Part shown: positions 59,301-64,000 of the stretch, piece after piece
Position numbering within the stretch: position 1 is the first letter of the stretch
How the letters are laid out: each line of letters starts with the position of its first letter
Assembly: GCF_947179515.1 (NCBI RefSeq)
Contig: NC_067477.1
Location: 119,098,562 to 119,162,561, forward strand
DNA: 64,000 nt
Source of the DNA: Apodemus sylvaticus
Lineage: Eukaryota; Chordata; Mammalia; Rodentia; Muridae
Direction of reading: 5' to 3'
Program-made: the position numbers and the translations under genes
The notes under the pieces: model-generated
Told to the model about the DNA's origin: nothing
The model's database searches: none
What the model saw: only the letters and a program-made list of their open reading frames with translations

Positions 59301-59346
59301 GATACTTGTAGTTACTGTTCCGGAAGGTTCTCAGGAAGGGCTGACC
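33372..59346 (-). CDS. Plb1: Plb1 3' portion: phospholipase B1, repeat 4, membrane anchor and tail (15 exons)
   Basis: Fifteen minus-strand exons join into one 1260-nt frame: 419 residues plus TAA. The family enzyme is a brush-border, glycosylated type I membrane protein with four tandem GDSL-lipase repeats of about 350 residues. It removes both acyl chains from phospholipids and also hydrolyses lysophospholipids and retinyl esters. The window supplies repeat 4 (residues 1-350 of the fragment), a linker, one hydrophobic helix (about 374-397) and an acidic tail. Family blocks are visible in order: NWGSDFLC, RPADIK, GDFLT (normally GDSLT), LSWSIGGDG, NVAEEGA, GNNDLC, EVMEL, QREDFAV, and DCYHFSDRGHAEMAIALWNNM in part. 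All introns are GT-AG and no exon has a frameshift or stop. The 5' two-thirds of the gene lies beyond the right edge. Identification rests on remembered human and rodent PLB1 sequence; I consider it near certain. Confidence 0.96.
33582..34712 (-). other. Plb1 last intron (1131 bp)
   Basis: Lies between the repeat-4 end exon and the anchor exon, with donor GTGAGT and acceptor CAG on the minus strand. I recognise no repeat or second exon in it; it appears to be unique sequence. Confidence 0.8.
34713..34787 (-). CDS. Plb1: Plb1 exon ending repeat 4 (residues 326-350)
   Basis: A 75-nt, phase 0-0 exon, acceptor ttctag, donor GTGAGT. It encodes LEPVGWKTTSNNFTYNRSKL then KCPSP. The L-E-P-V-G-x-K-T-T-S-N-N-F-T match to human PLB1 is near complete. 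NFT and NRS are sequons. The exon closes a symmetric phase 0-0 cassette of 350 codons that starts at 59346. Confidence 0.96.
36340..36965 (+). mobile_element. LINE-2 3' region
   Basis: L2 text in order: GGGCTATCACCCTGGTCCCA, GTAGCTAGAGGACC, TGTTTAAAACAGCAGAG, GACCTTGGTCCCTG, then CAGTCCATGAAAGCAGCGGC and TGGAACAGTATGGGCCATGT near the 3' end with TTGTTTGTTGAGTGG. An old repeat within the 7.1-kb Plb1 intron. Confidence 0.7.
37530..37650 (+). mobile_element. Worn B1 fragment
   Basis: ACTTTAATCCCAGCAGTCAG, GACCAGTTTGGTTTATATAG and GTGCCCTGTCTCAAAAG. Confidence 0.6.
37693..37868. repeat. (TA)n/(CA)n/(TG)n compound microsatellite
   Basis: TATATACATA words shade into CACACATA and GTGTGTGCATG words. 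Confidence 0.95.
37939..38324 (+). mobile_element. LINE-1 3' end (Lx-like), sense
   Basis: GGTGCTTGTCAACTTGATAT, ATTGAGAAAATGCCCCATGA, AAGAAAGCAGGCTGAGCAAG, and GCACTAGAAACCTATTAACT at its end. Same family as 28770-29132. Confidence 0.72.
38336..38408 (-). mobile_element. B3-like SINE fragment, antisense
   Basis: GGGAACTGAACTTGAGATCT and GCACTCTTAAGGCAGATGAC then AAGATGTCTCC. Confidence 0.55.
38409..40165. other. Plb1 intron stretch, no feature recognised
   Basis: About 1.75 kb with several overlapping open frames near 39.3-40.1 kb, none with similarity I know. Unique-looking. Confidence 0.45.
40166..40390 (+). mobile_element. B1-ID composite SINE
   Basis: B1-like GGGAGACTGAGGCAGAAGCA followed by ID-like CCCCAAGGATTTAGATCAGT, GCAATGCCCTAGGTTCAATA and CCCAGCAAGAAAAC. 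Confidence 0.65.
40403..40492 (+). mobile_element. B1 fragment
   Basis: GTTATAATTCTGGCATTTGG, GAGGCAGTATGG and GCCAGCCTGGGCTACAGGAA. Confidence 0.65.
41285..41430 (+). mobile_element. RSINE1-type SINE
   Basis: GGACAAGTGCTTGCAGCCTA, AGAGAACTGACTCCTACAAA and GTTGTTCCGACCTCC. Confidence 0.7.
41455..41605 (+). mobile_element. RSINE1-type SINE
   Basis: GTAGTGAGATGGTCACTTGC, GGAAGGAGAGAACTGATCCC, TTTGTCCTCTGATCTCTGTA, and an AATAAAG-like end. Confidence 0.7.
41606..41830 (+). mobile_element. B4-type SINE with internal (TG)n
   Basis: TCGAACAGATGGCTCTGAGG, TTGAGGACGTGAATTCAAAG, a TG tract at about 41718-41749, then CCCCAGCACTGTGGAG. Third member of a head-to-tail SINE cluster. Confidence 0.6.
41924..42019 (-). 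CDS. Plb1: Plb1 exon with DCYHFSDRGH block, catalytic His position (residues 294-325)
   Basis: A 96-nt, phase 0-0 exon, acceptor tctcag, donor GTAAGT. It carries LTFFSEDCYHFSDRGHAEM then AIALWNNM. The D-C-Y-H stretch is GDSL block V (DxxH). His at fragment residue 308 (41975-41977) matches the triad His by spacing: 139 residues after the GNND Asp, against 141 in rat repeat 2 as I remember it. A 7.1-kb repeat-rich intron follows. Confidence 0.97.
42342..42359. repeat. Short (CA)n
   Basis: Nine CA units in a Plb1 intron. Confidence 0.95.
42463..42567 (-). CDS. Plb1: Plb1 exon with QREDFAV block (residues 259-293)
   Basis: A 105-nt, phase 0-0 exon, acceptor cctcag, donor GTAAGC. It encodes SDTSELSFLHRYMQREDFAV followed by TVQPFFRNTFIPLNE. 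The QREDFAVxVQPFFxNTxxPLNE signature is diagnostic for PLB1. An in-exon AG two bases later could be a competing acceptor, but using it would break the frame. Confidence 0.95.
43599..43677 (-). CDS. Plb1: Plb1 exon with NCSCLKH block (residues 232-258)
   Basis: A 79-nt exon, acceptor ttgtag, donor GTGAAT (a weaker donor). One base completes Gln, then KNCSCLKHTQNLIAMQELKK and INWNLQ. This matches the NCTCLRHSQ...ELKKVNWNLQ region of human PLB1. NCS is a sequon and the two Cys are conserved. Confidence 0.95.
43896..44155 (+). mobile_element. LINE-1 3' end fragment, sense
   Basis: GCTTGGTCCTGAGCTTTGGC, TGGTGGTGGAACCTTTAGTG and TTGAAGGAAGTAGCCACAGG follow older L1 3' UTR order. In the intron between the exons at 43599-43677 and 45054-45151. 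Confidence 0.55.
45054..45151 (-). CDS. Plb1: Plb1 exon with FVNVVEVMEL block (residues 200-231 and part of 232)
   Basis: A 98-nt exon, acceptor cccgcag, donor GTAAGT. It contains LPRVFVNVVEVMELVGLQHG followed by DQGGKCTMPLAV and two bases of Gln. PRxFVNxVEVMEL is a strongly conserved PLB segment. The correct frame is not the longest open frame at this site; it was chosen from splice phase and homology. Confidence 0.95.
45546..45611 (-). CDS. Plb1: Plb1 exon (residues 178-199)
   Basis: A 66-nt, phase 0-0 exon, acceptor tatacag, donor GTAGGA. It encodes GNYSTKTYVKYIQDALDILY then KE. It matches the Y-V-x-x-I-Q-x-A-L-D-I-L helix of human PLB1 repeat 4. NYS is a potential N-glycosylation sequon. 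Confidence 0.95.
46689..46769 (-). CDS. Plb1: Plb1 exon with GNND block, catalytic Asp position (residues 151-177)
   Basis: An 81-nt, phase 0-0 exon, acceptor ccctcag, donor GTAAGC. It carries DLQKHWKLITLLIGNNDLC followed by LYCEDP. GxND is GDSL block III; the Asp at fragment residue 169 (46713-46715) aligns with the triad Asp of the active repeat. WKLIT and the C-x-x-C pair are typical of PLB1. Confidence 0.96.
46926..47002. repeat. (TG)n/(CG)n alternating purine-pyrimidine tract
   Basis: TGTGTGTGCGTGTGCATGTG leads to GCGCGTGCACGCGCGCGCGT, strict alternation over about 50 bp including a CG block. Strong Z-DNA potential in the intron between the DLPAQA and GNND exons. Confidence 0.93.
47667..47718 (-). 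CDS. Plb1: Plb1 exon with DLPAQA block (residues 133-150)
   Basis: A 52-nt exon, acceptor ccctag, donor GTGAGT. One base completes Gln, then DLPAQATALVKMMKSTS. This is the DLPAQAxxLVxxMK segment that follows block II in PLB repeats. Phases on both sides agree with the neighbouring exons. Confidence 0.94.
48270..48520 (+). mobile_element. Old LINE-1 (L1M-like) fragment
   Basis: GAATAGTACACAGCAGTGAA, AAGGAATAAAGCATC, GATGGTGGTGATAACCTCAT, GTCAAGACTCATGAAATTGT and CTCAATGAAGCC follow the 3' end of ancient mammalian L1. Confidence 0.6.
48535..48682 (+). mobile_element. PB1/B1-type SINE, diverged
   Basis: GAGCTGGGTGTGGTGGAGCA, AATCCCAGGCCTTGGGAGAC, and the CCCTGTCACAAAACAAAATT tail. Confidence 0.75.
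49385..49555 (+). mobile_element. MIR
   Basis: TTTAACCCCGTGACAGCTCT, GAGGCAGGTACTATGACCAA, AAGCAACCTGGTCAAGGTCA, CATAGCCAGCAGG and TTTGAACACAG. Confidence 0.85.
49850..50165 (+). mobile_element. B4-type SINE, probably two joined copies
   Basis: CAGTGGGTAAAGTGCTTGCT ATGCAAGCATGAGG head, TGAGCTCCAGGCTCGACCCT, then a second tRNA-like head near 50045 (CAGTGAGCTGGTACCGTGAC). Inserted in the 3.9-kb Plb1 intron. Confidence 0.7.
50210..50400 (+). mobile_element. B3-type SINE ending in (CA)n
   Basis: GGCTGGAGAGAGAGCTCGGC head, CATCCAGTTCTCATGCCAGG, CTGCATCTCCAGCTCCAGGG, then (CA) at 50358-50390. Confidence 0.82.
50564..50882. repeat. Minisatellite, about 80-bp unit, four copies
   Basis: The word CAGTCACTAG recurs at 50621, 50701, 50780 and 50870 (spacings 80, 79, 90). 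GGAGTGGGAGCACTGACAGA and CTCCATGCATATGA recur in the first three. The last copy is diverged and carries about 10 extra bases. In the Plb1 intron between 47718 and 51658. Confidence 0.93.
51658..51757 (-). CDS. Plb1: Plb1 exon with NVAEEGA (oxyanion Gly) block (residues 100-132 and part of 133)
   Basis: A 100-nt exon, acceptor ttaaag, donor GTAAGT. It encodes (N)ILRKFNPSILGFSTGSSKN followed by TAGLNVAEEGARA and two bases of Gln. The N-x-A-x-x-G-A stretch corresponds to GDSL block II, whose Gly helps form the oxyanion hole, and it is intact. The next intron is 3.9 kb and carries the 80-bp minisatellite, an MIR and B-type SINEs. Confidence 0.95.
51973..52016 (-). CDS. Plb1: Plb1 exon with SIGGDG block (residues 85-99 and part of 100)
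   Basis: At 44 nt this is the smallest exon, between ccttag and GTAAGT. It encodes (S)IGGDGKLETITTLP and the first base of an Asn codon. The motif IGGDGxLETxTTLPN is conserved in PLB repeats. It is far too short to stand out as an ORF; it was found by searching for the motif and then confirmed by splice sites and phase. Confidence 0.95.
52228..52395 (-). mobile_element. B1 SINE, antisense, inside a 435-bp Plb1 intron
   Basis: TTGAGACAGGGTTTCTTTCT, GACCAGCCTGGCTTTGAACT and CACCAGTACCTGGC. It fills over a third of the intron. It lies antisense to the window and hence sense relative to Plb1 transcription. Confidence 0.93.
52452..52519 (-). CDS. Plb1: Plb1 exon with RGLSWS block (residues 63-84 and part of 85)
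   Basis: A 68-nt exon between ccacag and GTAAGA, ending two bases into a Ser codon. It encodes TATGARPSESNSEATPWRGL then SW. The GARP and WRGLSWS motifs align with the human PLB1 region just after GDSLT. The upstream intron (2.34 kb) contains a B1, the 23-bp minisatellite and further SINEs. The downstream intron (435 bp) contains a B1. Confidence 0.95.
53000..53143 (-). mobile_element. B1 SINE, antisense
   Basis: CTGAGACAGGGTTTCTCTGT, GACCAGACTGGCCCTGAACT and CACCACCGCCTGGC. Its head end lies 17 bp from the 23-bp minisatellite. Confidence 0.93.
53161..53459. repeat. Minisatellite, 23-bp unit, 13 copies (VNTR candidate)
   Basis: Units begin every 23 bp from 53161. The consensus is CAGATGGAGGTGCACAGGCC plus TGT. 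Unit 1 differs (GGAAGCACAC), units 5 and 13 carry GTACAC, and the last unit ends TGCC. Because 23 is not a multiple of three and there are no stops on the plus strand, all three frames stay open, giving three fake overlapping proteins. In the Plb1 intron upstream of exon 52452-52519. Confidence 0.98.
53810..54008 (+). mobile_element. ID-B1 composite SINE
   Basis: CTTGGGGTACAACTCAGCTA, GGTTCTCAGTGCTGGG, ACCCATAATCCCAGCACCCC and GGCTAGCCTGGGCTACTTGA. Confidence 0.72.
54025..54145 (+). mobile_element. PB1/B1-like SINE fragment
   Basis: CTCATGCCTGTAATGCCAGC, ACTTGAG and GAGGCTAGCCTGGGCTACAG. Confidence 0.68.
54860..54918 (-). CDS. Plb1: Plb1 exon with GDSL nucleophile block, Ser replaced by Phe (residues 43-62)
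   Basis: A 59-nt exon encoding VHELRPADIKVVAAMGDFLT (the first V is split with the previous exon). The family block is GDSLT, in which Ser is the catalytic nucleophile. Here the codon at 54866-54868 (minus strand) is TTT, Phe, one transition away from TCT. The donor is GTGAGT, placed directly after the block. The flanking splice sites and frame are sound, so the change sits in a normal-looking exon. Repeat 4 is therefore probably not a hydrolase in this allele; repeat 2 is thought to carry the activity in the rat enzyme. Confidence 0.95.
55428..55488 (-). CDS. Plb1: Plb1 exon with NWGSDFLC block (residues 23-42 and part of 43)
   Basis: A 61-nt exon that starts in phase 0 after cttag and ends one base into a Val codon before GTAAGC. 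It encodes NWGSDFLCTEKNPSSKVPTS. The NWGSDFLC start is a hallmark of each PLB repeat. The flanking intron towards the 5' side is 3.8 kb and the 3' intron is 509 bp. Confidence 0.95.
55660..55770. repeat. (CA)n-rich microsatellite with CAAA and CCA interruptions
   Basis: ACACACAAACACACACACCA words recur twice, so the interrupted block itself seems to be duplicated. Confidence 0.95.
55771..57787. other. Plb1 intron stretch, no feature recognised
   Basis: About 2 kb of AT-leaning sequence with a T-run (56.81 kb) and an A-run (57.13 kb) that could be worn retroelement tails. A near-repeated AACTGTCAATCAAA word occurs at about 56455 and 56501. Confidence 0.45.
57788..57998 (+). mobile_element. 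Two adjacent worn B1/PB1 SINEs
   Basis: First copy AGGTGTGGCAGTTCCCGCCT with GGAGGCTGAGGCAGAAGGAT. The second begins at about 57900 with GCCAGGCGTGGCGGTGGTAT and ACACCTGCAATCCAGCACGT. Confidence 0.7.
58145..58580 (+). mobile_element. LINE-2 3' region
   Basis: Pyrimidine-rich L2 body (CACTAGCCACAGTCACAAGC, TTTGACCTGCG), then the 3' signature AATAGTGTATGGCACATATT AGATGCTTAGTAAACAG. Confidence 0.65.
59281..59346 (-). CDS. Plb1: Plb1 exon, linker between repeats 3 and 4 (fragment residues 1-22)
   Basis: This is the most upstream Plb1 exon in the window: 66 nt, phase 0 at both ends, with tcctag before it and a slightly weak GTAACC donor after it. It reads GQPFLRTFRNSNYKYPTKPA then IE. It is homologous to the start of the last exon (NPFLYTLQNSQLLP), which is what an internal repeat boundary should look like. 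The exon preceding it, expected to end with a KCPSP-like motif, was not found up to position 64000. Confidence 0.93.
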
Positions 59347-60111
59347 CTAGGAGGAAAGAGAAATTACACCGAGGTTATCTAACAGCATGAAGGCTGCAGA
59401 TGAGCTCACCGCCCTGCCTTCTAGGTTTATTTAACAGGGTTCCGCACTGAAATGGGAAGAGCTGCACAGACAGAATTTCAGTCCTTCCCGGAAGGGTTTT
59501 TGTAAATGCTTGTTAACCAGGGAGGCACAAATAGAAGGCTTAGAGAAAGTTCTACACGCCCTGCAGTCCGGGCTACATGAGCTCTCATAGACTCTAGCAA
59601 TCACACTTCTCTGTGGTTCTCCGCCTTACGTATTTCCTTCACATTTTTTTTTTTTTCTGGCAAAAGAGTCACAATCCAGCACCTTTCTTCCTGAAGAAGA
59701 GTTATGATTATCAACGTATTTTATTATTTGTCATTTTCCTCTGACTTCTTTGTGCTGTGTGTTACCCCCTTTAAGTTAGCTTCCTGTTTGCAGTCATTTT
59801 TTTTTTCTCCTTGGCAAGCCTGCTCTCCAGGCCTCCACACCTATCTGCTGGACAATCAGTGCTGATACAGCCCTGTTGACATTCCCAGTTCACCCACTTG
59901 TAGGCAATGGGTTAATCAAAGATGGGAGAAGGAAGCTGCTAAGGAGAAGGGGGGTGGGGGTGGGGAACCAAACAAGGAAGAAATCCAACATGGAGGTAAA
60001 GCGAGGCCAACTTAAGATCTGGACTAGCAAATACTGAGGTAGACCCAGGGCAGGGAGATCGTGGAGTAGAAATACCAGGGCTGGAAAAAATGGAAACCAA
60101 ACAGGAAGGTT

Positions 60112-60125
60112 GGGGGGGGGGGGGG
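60112..60125. repeat. G14 homopolymer
   Basis: Fourteen G in a row just upstream of a B1; a length-variable site. Confidence 0.9.
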
Positions 60126-60180
60126 CGGCATGAGAGAGGACAGCCAGAGTGTGAGGAAAGATGTCTTTAGAGATCAATTC

Positions 60181-60330
60181 TGCCGAGCAGTGGTGGCGTA
60201 CACCTTTAATCCCAGCACTTGGGAGGCAGGGGCAGGCAGATTTCTGAGTTTGAGGCCAGCCTGGTCTACAGAGTGAGTTCCAAGACAGCCAGGGCTACAC
60301 AGAGAAACCCTGTCTCGAAAAAACCAAAAA

Positions 60331-60379
<49 letters not shown>
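60181..60379 (+). mobile_element. B1 SINE, full length, with (GA)n tail and target duplication
   Basis: Canonical B1 from GCCGAGCAGTGGTGGCGTAC to GAAACCCTGTCTCGAAAAAA, then an A-rich joint and about 25 GA units. The 12-bp word AGAGATCAATTC flanks it at 60169-60180 and 60380-60391, so the GA tract is part of, or grew from, the insertion's tail. Confidence 0.95.
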
Positions 60380-60386
<7 letters not shown>

Positions 60387-60449
60387 AATTCCAGGTGTTG
60401 TAAACTATTTCCTCAGTAAACTCAGCTGAAAGATGTTTTATTTTGGCTT

Positions 60450-60541
60450 TTGGAGGGGTAAGAGGAGGAGGAAAAAGAGAGGTGGAGGAAGAGGAGGAGG
60501 AGCAGGAGGAAGAAGAGACGGAGGAGGAGGAGAAGGAGAGG
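60450..60541. repeat. (GGA)n/(GAAG)n polypurine tract
   Basis: GGAGGAAGAGGAGGAGGAGC-type text; minus-strand frames read as Ser/Leu repeats. Confidence 0.95.
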
Positions 60542-61425
60542 GTTAAAATGATGGAGCCCATCTCCTCTTTTCTTCTGAGTGGCAGCATGCCCATCTGAAA
60601 CAAAGGCCAGCCACACTCAGGTGGTGTCACCAGTGCAAGACAGAGAAGCTTGGCGTGGCACACAGCATAGTTATTGAGGCTGTCTCTGATCAGTGTCGCC
60701 AGCCTCCCCCACCCCACCCCAAGAGGGCAGTCTGGGTGCTTTGTACAAAAGACAGACCTATGCCCCTGTCCAGTTCCTGTGCCCAGAGCAGTGCTGAGAG
60801 GGGAGCAGCTGCTTTGTCCCCTAGGCATGCGGGAGAAGGATATGAGATACTCCTAAGTGATGTAGAACTGAAGACTTAGGAGTTCGTAATTTGCCAAGGT
60901 GCGGATGCAAGACTTGGGGACATACACCCCTCAGGACAAGACAGGGTGTGGTGCTAATTATGATTCTCCCTCCACAAAGAAGCCCTGGCTGGAGCTGGTA
61001 CTAGTGCGGCCAGCACAAGAGAGAGCGGAAGCCACAGACAAGTTTCCCCTTTCTGGAAGAGCTTGGAGTCACACAAGCATTTATCTGACCACAAGATCCA
61101 TTAGTGGGGGGCGGGAGGAGGGGGTGCTGAAGGGGTCAGAGGACAAGGAAACCTTGCAATTCTGCCTTTATTGACTCTTGGTTGCTTGGTGCACGTGAGT
61201 CAGACTGGTTTAAAGGCCTGGGGTGGAGCTGACTTCATGAGAGATTCCTGGCTGCAAGCCTGAGCAGGTAGAAGGGACGCTGCCTGGTTTCTGTGGGCTG
61301 CCACGGAGGCAGAGTCCACGGCGAGAGCCAGGAGTTGAGTCAGCAGCTGGCGAGCCAGGCTGCCGCATGGCTAGATGGGGGGTTCTGAGAGAAAGAAGGG
61401 GTCTTTTCTAATCCCACCCCCCATA

Positions 61426-61433
61426 TACACACA

Positions 61434-61469
<36 letters not shown>
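61426..61469. repeat. (CA)n microsatellite
   Basis: About 20 units with one AA interruption. Confidence 0.97.
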
Positions 61470-61471
<2 letters not shown>

Positions 61472-62754
61472 CCTCTTTTGGTAGGAGCAGTAATCCCATA
61501 CCATATGTAGCTTCCAAGGGGAAATATGTTTTAAGGGTTTGGAAATTTAGAATTGGTGTCTGGGAAAGGGAAAAAAAAAACCAATTGGTAGAGTGAGAGA
61601 CAAGGAAGCTGGCGCTATGAGGTTCAAGGTGGGATGGGAGGTGTTGGGGATGGGGTGGGGTGGCTCTAGAAATAGATCAACCTCAGTGAGAGGATGCACA
61701 CCTGTGGAGAGAAGTTACAATAAGACTGAGACAGGAGAGTCTGAGAAGAGCCTTGTTGTCAGGGTTAGACATAGGGATGCATTGGAAAGTAGGAAGAGTG
61801 GCAATCAGGGGGGAAAATGAAGGTGCTTAAGGCTTCTCAGGTCCAGGGAGGAACAGATTCCAAGGAGGAAGATGTTAACTGTGACAAAGGTCAAGAAGAA
61901 GAAAACCTGAAAGACGACAGAGCTTATTTTCCAGATGGCTCGGCTCTGGAGTTAGAAAAGCAAGGGGTCAGAAAGACAGTTAACGTAGGGAGGGAGAGCA
62001 GTCCACAGAGCCAGCCAAGGCTCAGCTAAGTAATTCATCCAACCTGCAAATACATCCTAAAACCACAGTGTACTGCGAAGTCCCCCTACCTGGAAAGGCA
62101 GAACACTATGTTAACAGTGAGGCTGGGGACCAGGGAGGAAGGGTACTGGAAGTCCTCACTTCCAGCTTGCTGCCTGCCCCACCCCCACCCCCACCCCACT
62201 CTGCTTGTTGCTTCTATGTTTAGACACAGCCTGGATGAAAATATGCACTGCCTGGCCCCCGCCAGCTCACACGGAGATGCGGTGGACTTCTGGACAGCTC
62301 TGAGGCACATAGCAGATGGCACCTGAGGCACTGTGCAGTGAAGCCGGTCTGGTCAACAGATGGACCCTTTTGGAATGGGCTCCAAGGTTGCTTAGCAACA
62401 GCTTCTTCTGGGCTGGGCTTTTTACAGGCTCTAAGAGGCTGGATCTCTTTCCTCGCCTTATCAATAGTTAGGTCAGGCTCTGTCCAGAATGGAGAGGGTA
62501 AATTTGAGATTCTAGGAAGAGCATCAGCCCTTTGTGAGGCTCCTTAACTGGGACAGAGAGGGGCCTACTTTGCCTTGGTGGGGGGGGGATCACAAGGAAG
62601 TCACCGGGGACTGGGTTCTCAGTTTGACATACACTATATTTGTTGAGTGGGAGTGTTTATGATGGCTGAGAGTTGACACACCAGAGGGGACTCTCATGGT
62701 TAATACTCAGGAAGGCTATACTGATTATTAAAGCCCTAAAGTACTCAATTATAG

Positions 62755-63050
62755 GCTGGGTGATGGCTCAAGTGGTAAAGTATTTGCCATAGAAGTATGA
62801 GGACCTGAATTTGGATCCTGAAAGCCCATATAAGAAGTCAGATGTGGAAGTGTGAGCCTGTGGTCGTAGAGCTGGGGCGGTGGAAACGGAAGGGCTCGTG
62901 GGCCTCACTAGTCGGACGGCCTAGGCAAACTGGTGAGCTCCAGGGTCTTTAGGACAGCCTGTCTTAAAAACATCCAGCATCAACCTCTGGCCTCCGTGCG
63001 TGCATGCACGCACACCCATACAAACAAGGGTGCGCAGAGATGAAATGAAA
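62755..63050 (+). mobile_element. B4-type SINE
   Basis: GGCTGGGTGATGGCTCAAGT, GTATGAGGACCTGAATTTGG, ACTGGTGAGCTCCAGGG and CAACCTCTGGCCTCCGTGCG, then TGCATGCACGCACACCC. Confidence 0.8.
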
Positions 63051-63933
63051 TTATTATGGTATGGTGGTTATTTTAAGTCCCCAAATGCTCCTCACTGCCC
63101 AAGTTCTCCAGGCCCCTCTTGCAACACTGCTGGGTAGCCTTGGCAAGCAGCAGTGACACAGAGGGGCCTCACCCAAGCCTCTTTACCTAGCATCTGATCG
63201 ACTGTTGGCACTCACACCCCCACACACTGATAATCACATGACTTGACTCTCTTTGCTTTGGAGCACCAGATGTAGCCATTGGACCCTCTGCTACTATAGC
63301 TCTTATCCCAAAGACAGCTGACAGGGAGCATGAAGCAGGATAGGGGCTCCCCTTTTCTTGGGCTCCCCAGCAGATATCCCAAGGGAGCTGCAAGCCTAGA
63401 CTGAGGCCCTGCCCGCTGAGGAAGGCTGGTAGCTGCCTGACCCAGGCTGGAAGCCCAGCCTCCCGGATTAGGTCAGGCACTCTGCTTTTATGGCCACTAA
63501 GGGTTCCCTTGCCTTGGCCTTATTTGGTTAAAAAGCCATAAGACAAAACCAGCACCGGGAGCTGAAGGCAATGGGAACATGAACCTGCCCCCACTCCAGG
63601 CCTGAAGTCACGTTTAACATATTCCTCCTTAAAAGGAGGCCTGAGCTGTCCCTTATGCCAATTCGGGCTGGTCCTTTCCAACCCACCCTGGTGGTAGCTT
63701 GGGTGCTCTCCCATTGTGGCTTCTGTTGTGAGTCCTCCTCCTGGGGAAAACATTCAGGCCAGGTTCTAGGCTCTAGGCTCTCTTGACCTGCCCACCTACA
63801 TCCCCATCTGCTCTTCCCCTTCTTGCACTCTTGGCGTCTGCTACCCAGGCTCCTTTCTCTGTGTGGACCACCCTGATCAGCCACCTCAAGGAAGATTTCC
63901 CTCTCCCCTCTTCCAAGTCCAAGCCCCATTGAA

Positions 63934-64000
63934 GGAAGAAGAGGAGGAGGAGGAGTGGGGAGGAGGAGAAGAAGGAGGGGGAAGAAGGATAAGGAGGGGA
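63934..64000. repeat. (GGA)n/(GAA)n polypurine tract running off the window edge
   Basis: GAAGAAGAGGAGGAGGAGGA to the last base; almost no pyrimidine on this strand. Confidence 0.95.

Larger units (their letters stand above)
59347..64000 (-). other. Plb1 intron upstream of the repeat-4 cassette (continues past window)
   Basis: At least 4.65 kb with no exon that matches the end of a PLB repeat (a KCPSP-like motif followed by GT on the minus strand). It contains a G14 run, a young B1 with a target duplication, GA and GGA tracts, a CA repeat, a C-rich patch near 62.17 kb and a B4A. The rest is unrecognised unique DNA. Confidence 0.7.

Noticed and set aside
61178..62104. Search for a further upstream Plb1 exon (for example a minus-strand GTAGGG donor near 62090)
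   Set aside because: The sequence before the donor does not read as the end of a PLB repeat and lacks a KCP motif.
1..64000. tRNA, rRNA or snRNA genes
   Set aside because: Only tRNA-derived SINE heads (B2, B3, B4, ID) with Pol III box remnants were seen; none folds as a genuine tRNA by eye.

Overview
The window reads as nuclear DNA of a murid rodent, most likely a mouse (Mus). It is CpG-poor and dense in rodent-specific SINEs (B1, B2/B3, B4/RSINE1, ID-B1 composites), Lx-type LINE-1 3' ends, a URR1-like hAT element, older MIR and L2 pieces, and many long CA, CT, GA and trinucleotide microsatellites. I saw none of the young ID copies that are so common in rat, which favours mouse. This is an inference from repeat content, not a proof. 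There are no operons, CRISPR arrays or prokaryotic features.

One protein-coding gene is supported: the 3' end of Plb1 (phospholipase B1, membrane-associated), on the minus strand between about 59.35 kb and 33.37 kb. I found 15 coding exons. Each has AG/GT boundaries and compatible phases, and together they form one uninterrupted frame of 419 residues plus stop. The first 14 exons (59346 down to 34713) total 1050 nt, which is 350 codons: exactly one GDSL-type PLB repeat, repeat 4 of the family's four. The last exon encodes the linker, the transmembrane anchor and a short acidic tail. The nucleophile block reads GDFLT instead of GDSLT, while the catalytic Asp and His positions are kept.

Layout: 1-33.3 kb is the flank downstream of Plb1. 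It holds transposon remnants, microsatellites, a solo-LTR-like element near 24.7-25.0 kb and no gene I can support. 33.37-59.35 kb is the Plb1 3' end, with introns from 215 bp to 7.1 kb that carry SINEs, L1/L2 fragments and two minisatellites. 59.35-64.0 kb is intron or upstream Plb1 sequence, with a B1, purine tracts and a B4 but no recognisable exon.

I found no previously undescribed biological system. The most interesting structures are a perfect 106-bp inverted repeat at 2513/3029, whose left arm sits inside a 23-bp direct duplication and looks like a templated insertion; the loss of the GDSL serine in Plb1 repeat 4; and a 13-copy 23-bp intronic minisatellite whose variant units are spaced eight apart.
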